From assembly GCF_001571245.1 (NCBI RefSeq), contig NZ_BCTK01000007.1, positions 124,001 to 188,000 on the forward strand: a stretch of 64,000 bases of DNA, written 5' to 3'. The DNA comes from Achromobacter piechaudii NBRC 102461. GTDB lineage: Bacteria > Pseudomonadota > Gammaproteobacteria > Burkholderiales > Burkholderiaceae_B. The translations under genes were made by a program, and so were the position numbers. Positions within the stretch are counted from its first letter, which is position 1, and each line of letters starts with the position of its first letter. The notes under the pieces were generated by a model that was not told the origin of the DNA, ran no database searches, and saw only the letters and a list, made by a program, of their open reading frames with translations. Positions 60,404-64,000 of this stretch are shown piece after piece.

Positions 60404-62449
60404 TCAATAGCGCAGCGTGAGCGACGCGTAGAAATTGCGGCCCGGCGCCGGGTACAGGTTGTAGTTGGCGACGGGGCCCAGCATTTCGAACGACGCGTTG
60501 CCGCCCCGGATGCCGTAGGTGGCGTACTGGCGATCGAAGATGTTGTTCACGCCGATGGCGCCTTCGACGTTGCGCGTGAACTTGTACGCGACCTTCGTGT
60601 TGAACAGCACGTAAGCATCCAGCTCCTTGTCGAACTGGTTGGCCTGGTCGTTGTCCATGCGCGACTTGCCGACGTACTGCGCCGACACGTTCCACAGGAA
60701 CGCATCGGTGGGGCGCCAGGTCACGCCGGCGTTGGCCAGCCACTTGGGCGCCAGCGGCACGGTCTTGCCGGCCAGGTCCACGCCTGCGTAGGTGCCCGAG
60801 CGGAATTGCGCTTCCATCCAGGTCAGGTTGGCGTCCAGCGTCACGCTGCTGGACAGGGCGGTGCGGCCTTCCAGTTCGATGCCTTGGCGGCGGGTCGGAT
60901 CCAGGTTGGTGTTGGCGCCGGTGCCCGGGCCCCACATGCCGTCGGCCAGCGGGTTGTACTGGATCTCGTTGGTCAGGTCATAACGGAAGTACGACAGGCG
61001 CGCGCTGCTGGCGGCCGATTGCCACGTCACGCCGATTTCCTTGTCGGTGGACGTCTGCGGCGCCAGCGGGCTTTGCACCGACAGCAGTTCGTCCGCGTTT
61101 GGCAGGCGGAAGCTGCGGCCCACCTTGCCGTACACGCCGAAGCCGGCAGCCAGTTCCTGGCGCACGCCCAGTTGCCACGCGGTCAGGTGGTTGCTGCGGT
61201 CGGATGCCGTGCCCGAACCGCTCAGGACGTCCAGGTCGTCCGAGGCGTACTGGCGGCGCACGCCGGCCGTCACGGTGGTGCTGTCGGTCGCGCGGATCTG
61301 GCCTTCGGCGAACAGGCCGTATTGGTGCTGGCGGGATTGCCACTTCGACGGTTCGAAGTCGTAGTAGGCATTCTGGTCGGCGGTGGTCTTCGATTCCTGT
61401 GCATCGGCGCCGAACACCAGGCTGTGGCCGCCGTTGATCGGCAGGCGATAGCGCACGCTGGCGACGTTCTCTTCCAGCTTCTGGTCGCGCAGGATGTCGC
61501 CAAAGCCGTCATAGGTCAGGCCGTTCAGCTTTTTCTCGCGCGTGGACAGATCGGCGTACAGCATGCCCACGCCAATGGCTTGCTCTACTTGCAGGCCGAA
61601 CGTGGTCGAGGTCGTCTTGACGAAGTCCAGATCGTTCTTCGCGCCGCGCGGGTCGTCTTCGAATTGGTTCACGCCGGTCGACGGGCTGATCAGGCGCGGG
61701 CCGGGCAATTCCAGCTTCTGCGTGGTCGTGCGGCCGTACAGGCGGATCGAGCCATCGTCATGGCGCAGCGTGATGCCGCCGCCGCCGCCTTCGCGGCGCT
61801 CGCCGCTGTGGTCGCGATAGCCGTCCGTATGCAGCGACTGCATGTAGGCGTCGACGCCGACCTTCTGGTTGTTCAGGGCGACCGCTGCGTCGTACTGGCG
61901 CAGGCCGTAGCTGCCGAACGTGGCGGTGGCGCGGGCGGTGACCGGTTCCTTCGAGAAATCGGACTTGGTGATGATGTTGATCACGCCGCCGGTCGTGCCG
62001 CCGCCGTATTGCACCGAGCCGCTGCCGCGCACGATTTCCACGCGTTCCACCTGGTCCAGCGGCACCACGCCCAGGCTGGGCGCCGACAGGTCGTTGGTGT
62101 TCTGCTTGACGCCGTCGATCATGATCAGCGTGTTGCTCGCGCCGGTCAGGCCAAAGCCGCGCAGGTCGACGATGGCGTTGTCGCTGGAGCTGCTGGTGTT
62201 GATCAGGTTGATGCCGGCCTGGGTCGATAGCAGGTCCTGCATGGTGCGGGCGCTGCTGGCGGCGATGTCCTGGGCGGTGATCACCGAAATGGACACCGGC
62301 AGCGTGCGGCCGTCGGTCGGCACGCGCTGGGCGGTGACGGTGACCGTATCGAGTTCGGGAGCGGTGGAGGCAGCTTGCTGGGCGGCGGCGATGGCCGGAG
62401 CGGTACAGAGCAGGGCGCCGGCGTAACGCCGGATGGAGCGGGCTTTCAT
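60404..62449 (-). CDS. btuB: TonB-dependent cobalamin receptor, BtuB-like
   Basis: A 681-residue outer-membrane receptor. The signal peptide (to about AAA, residue 23) is followed by a TonB box DTVTVTAQR, the plug (about 50-165, with IDGVKQNTNDL and VERVEIVRGSGSVQYGGGTT) and a 22-strand barrel ending NFYASLTLRY. The family is best called by its leader: a cobalamin riboswitch lies 116-266 bases upstream, and a BtuF-like gene is next. GAGG lies eight bases before the ATG. It should import vitamin B12 for MetH, whose gene is divergent. Confidence 0.9.
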   Translation of the reverse strand: MKARSIRRYAGALLCTAPAIAAAQQAASTAPELDTVTVTAQRVPTDGRTLPVSISVITAQDIAASSARTMQDLLSTQAGINLINTSSSSDNAIVDLRGFGLTGASNTLIMIDGVKQNTNDLSAPSLGVVPLDQVERVEIVRGSGSVQYGGGTTGGVINIITKSDFSKEPVTARATATFGSYGLRQYDAAVALNNQKVGVDAYMQSLHTDGYRDHSGERREGGGGGITLRHDDGSIRLYGRTTTQKLELPGPRLISPSTGVNQFEDDPRGAKNDLDFVKTTSTTFGLQVEQAIGVGMLYADLSTREKKLNGLTYDGFGDILRDQKLEENVASVRYRLPINGGHSLVFGADAQESKTTADQNAYYDFEPSKWQSRQHQYGLFAEGQIRATDSTTVTAGVRRQYASDDLDVLSGSGTASDRSNHLTAWQLGVRQELAAGFGVYGKVGRSFRLPNADELLSVQSPLAPQTSTDKEIGVTWQSAASSARLSYFRYDLTNEIQYNPLADGMWGPGTGANTNLDPTRRQGIELEGRTALSSSVTLDANLTWMEAQFRSGTYAGVDLAGKTVPLAPKWLANAGVTWRPTDAFLWNVSAQYVGKSRMDNDQANQFDKELDAYVLFNTKVAYKFTRNVEGAIGVNNIFDRQYATYGIRGGNASFEMLGPVANYNLYPAPGRNFYASLTLRY

Positions 62450-62564
62450 CTACATAACCTCGGTGCGACCCGCGACCCCGCAGGCCAATCACGATGGGAG
62501 GACGTCCGCGCGCCCCGGCAAACCATGGCGGGCATGGCGCGGCGGCGGTGGACTTCCTGACGAG

Positions 62565-62715
62565 CGAACTGGCCGGTATCGGGCTGCCATGGCGCCAGAG
62601 GCGCGCATGGGGACCGTTGCGGGGGCAGCACAGGCTGGACGCGGGGCTTGCCAGCCGCCTTGTGGGCGGCGCGGCGGCCCGGGCGGGCGTCTTCCTGTTT
62701 CCCGTTTACCTTTCG
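62565..62715 (-). ncRNA. Cobalamin (B12) riboswitch upstream of btuB
   Basis: On the minus strand the leader has the diagnostic core GCTGCCCCCGCAACGGT (plus positions 62612-62628) and the B12 box AGCCCGATACCGGCC (62572-62586), preceded by GGTAAACGGGAA (around 62700-62711). ACAGG ... CCTGT and GACGC ... GCGTC make the long P3/P4-type stem, and CCATG ... CATGG with GCGCC/GGCGC forms the next arm. Adenosylcobalamin binding should shut off btuB-btuF. Limits are approximate, from motif reading. Confidence 0.85.
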
Positions 62716-62901
62716 CACGCGGCGGCAAGTGTTGCGTTCTTGCCAGCCTGATGCGCCGAAAGCACCGGTTCGGGGCCGAAACTGTATCACCCGAGGGCGC
62801 GAGAGACCCCGTTTTGTTACGATCAGGGCTTGTTTTTTCGGCGTTTTTCGCTTTTTAGCCACATCCGCGCCGCCGTTGGCCAACTTTATCCGGACCTGCC
62901 C

Positions 62902-64000
62902 GTGTCGTATCCCCGCCTGCCGTACCCGCCCGAAGCCTATACCCACGGCGGCGATTTCGCCCGCCTGCTGGGCAAGCGCATCCTGATTCTGGACGGCGCC
63001 ATGGGCACCATGATCCAGCGCTACAAGCTGGGCGAGGCCGATTTCCGGGGCGAGCGTTTCAAAGACCACGGCAAGGACGTCAAGGGCAACAACGAGCTGC
63101 TGTCGCTGGTGCGTCCGGACGTCATCTCCGAGATCCATCGGCAATATCTGGAAGCCGGCGCGGACGTCATCGAGACCAACACCTTTGGCGCCACCACCAT
63201 CGCGCAGGGCGATTACGATCTGCCCGAGCTGGCCTACGAACTGAACCTCGTGTCCGCAAAGCTTGCGCGCGAGGCCTGTGAGGCCTACAGCACGCCGGAC
63301 AAGCCGCGCTTTGTCGCCGGCGCGTTGGGCCCGCAGCCCAAGACCGCATCGATCTCGCCCGACGTGAACGATCCGGGCGCGCGCAACGTCACGTTCGACG
63401 AATTGCGCGTGGCGTACATCGAGCAGCTGAACGGCCTGCTGGACGGCGGCATCGACATCGTCCTGATCGAAACCATCTTCGACACGCTGAACGCCAAGGC
63501 GGCCATTTTCGCCACTGAAGAAGTGTTCGAAGCGCGCGGCATCCGCCTGCCGGTGATGATTTCCGGCACGGTGACCGACGCGTCGGGCCGCATTCTGTCG
63601 GGCCAGACGGTCGAGGCATTCTGGAATTCCGTGCGCCACGCGCGCCCGGTCACCATCGGCCTGAACTGCGCACTGGGCGCGGCGCTGATGCGCCCCTACG
63701 TGGCCGAACTGTCAAAGATCTGCGACACCTACGTCTGCGTGTATCCCAATGCCGGCCTGCCCAATCCGATGGCCGAAACCGGCTTTGACGAAACGCCGGC
63801 CGACACCTCGGCGCTGCTTGAGGAATTTGCCCGCGCCGGCCTGGTGAACATGTCGGGCGGCTGTTGCGGCACCACGCCTGACCACATCCGCGCCATCGCC
63901 GACAAGGTCACGTCGCTGACGCCGCGCGTCGTGCCCGACATTCCGGTCAAGACCCGCCTGTCCGGCCTGGAGCCGCTCAACATCGACGAAGACACGCTGT
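62902..64000 (+). CDS. metH: B12-dependent methionine synthase, N-terminal part
   Basis: The gene runs off the right edge; 366 codons are present. From GTG at 62902 the protein reads a Met then [38 protein letters not shown] and [17 protein letters not shown]: the homocysteine-binding domain. The zinc cysteines are in GLNCALGA and [15 protein letters not shown]. The end of the window enters the linker to the folate domain. MetH methylates homocysteine with methylcobalamin, so its divergence from the B12 receptor under a B12 riboswitch makes sense. The GTG is chosen because no better start lies between it and the conserved LDGAMGT; its ribosome site (CGGA) is weak. Confidence 0.93.
   Translation, partial: MSYPRLPYPPEAYTHGGDFARLLGKRILILDGAMGTMIQRYKLGEADFRGERFKDHGKDVKGNNELLSLVRPDVISEIHRQYLEAGADVIETNTFGATTIAQGDYDLPELAYELNLVSAKLAREACEAYSTPDKPRFVAGALGPQPKTASISPDVNDPGARNVTFDELRVAYIEQLNGLLDGGIDIVLIETIFDTLNAKAAIFATEEVFEARGIRLPVMISGTVTDASGRILSGQTVEAFWNSVRHARPVTIGLNCALGAALMRPYVAELSKICDTYVCVYPNAGLPNPMAETGFDETPADTSALLEEFARAGLVNMSGGCCGTTPDHIRAIADKVTSLTPRVVPDIPVKTRLSGLEPLNIDEDTL

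Noticed and set aside
60137..62230. Plus-strand open frame of 697 codons opposite btuB
   Set aside because: No homologous blocks; an antisense shadow of the receptor gene.
62716..62901. SAH or second cobalamin riboswitch on the metH side
   Set aside because: CCGAGG is present near 62790, but the remaining conserved blocks of the SAH class are missing and no second B12 core is seen.

Overview
The window is high-GC chromosomal DNA from a Gram-negative betaproteobacterium, most likely Burkholderiales/Alcaligenaceae (Achromobacter- or Bordetella-like). This is inference. It rests on the codon bias, a Bug-type tricarboxylate receptor, the order ubiE / Tim44-like / ubiJ / ubiB, a metXW pair behind a SAM-II-like leader, and the many CoA-ligand and aromatic-catabolism genes. 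I saw no phage, insertion sequence, CRISPR array or integrase. The window reads as ordinary chromosome rich in uptake and catabolic genes.

Layout. 0-3 kb: leftward genes for two paralogous oligopeptide-type binding proteins flanking an AstE/aspartoacylase-like zinc hydrolase; a second copy of that hydrolase lies at 25.1 kb beside a Bug receptor. 3-4.5 kb: a gene-poor, hairpin-rich stretch, a 77-residue protein with a striking promoter, and nnrD. 4.6-12.3 kb: an acyl-CoA catabolic block (two crotonases, a nitronate-monooxygenase-like enzyme, TetR regulator, acyl-CoA dehydrogenase, class III CoA-transferase, 3-hydroxyacyl-CoA dehydrogenase). 12.4-14.5 kb: a dihaem cytochrome c, tRNA-Arg(CCG) and a lower-GC stretch with a structured element. 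14.6-23.9 kb: a gentisate-type ring-cleavage cluster with its own LIV-type ABC importer, a GntR regulator, an alpha/beta hydrolase and a LysR regulator.

24-41 kb: Bug receptor and hydrolase, lipocalin, gshA, an acylglycerol-lipase-like hydrolase, a lipoprotein, a LuxR-type regulator, an AEC transporter, an Ldh-family dehydrogenase, metXW under a SAM-II riboswitch, ampG, a tandem UspA protein, a UPF0126/TRIC protein, GntR and LysR regulators, a VOC protein and serA. 41.3-49.1 kb: a leftward copper-resistance locus (copR-copS-copA-copB-DUF411), with phoB-phoR upstream. 49.2-55.2 kb: ubiquinone genes (ubiE, ubiJ, ubiB), a Tim44-like protein, a di-iron ferritin-like protein and the ADP-heptose synthase nucleotidyltransferase. 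55.3-64 kb: tolC-like gene, pcm, thiD-thiG, btuF-btuB behind a cobalamin riboswitch, and the divergent start of B12-dependent metH.

The clearest non-coding finds are the SAM-II riboswitch (about 32,500-32,559), the cobalamin riboswitch (about 62,565-62,715, minus strand), a CopR-box-like palindrome overlapping the copS stop codon, twin TAGGG-N4-CCCTA elements on the promoter of the 77-residue gene, a possible AUC start codon for ampG, and a possibly leaderless hldE-type gene.
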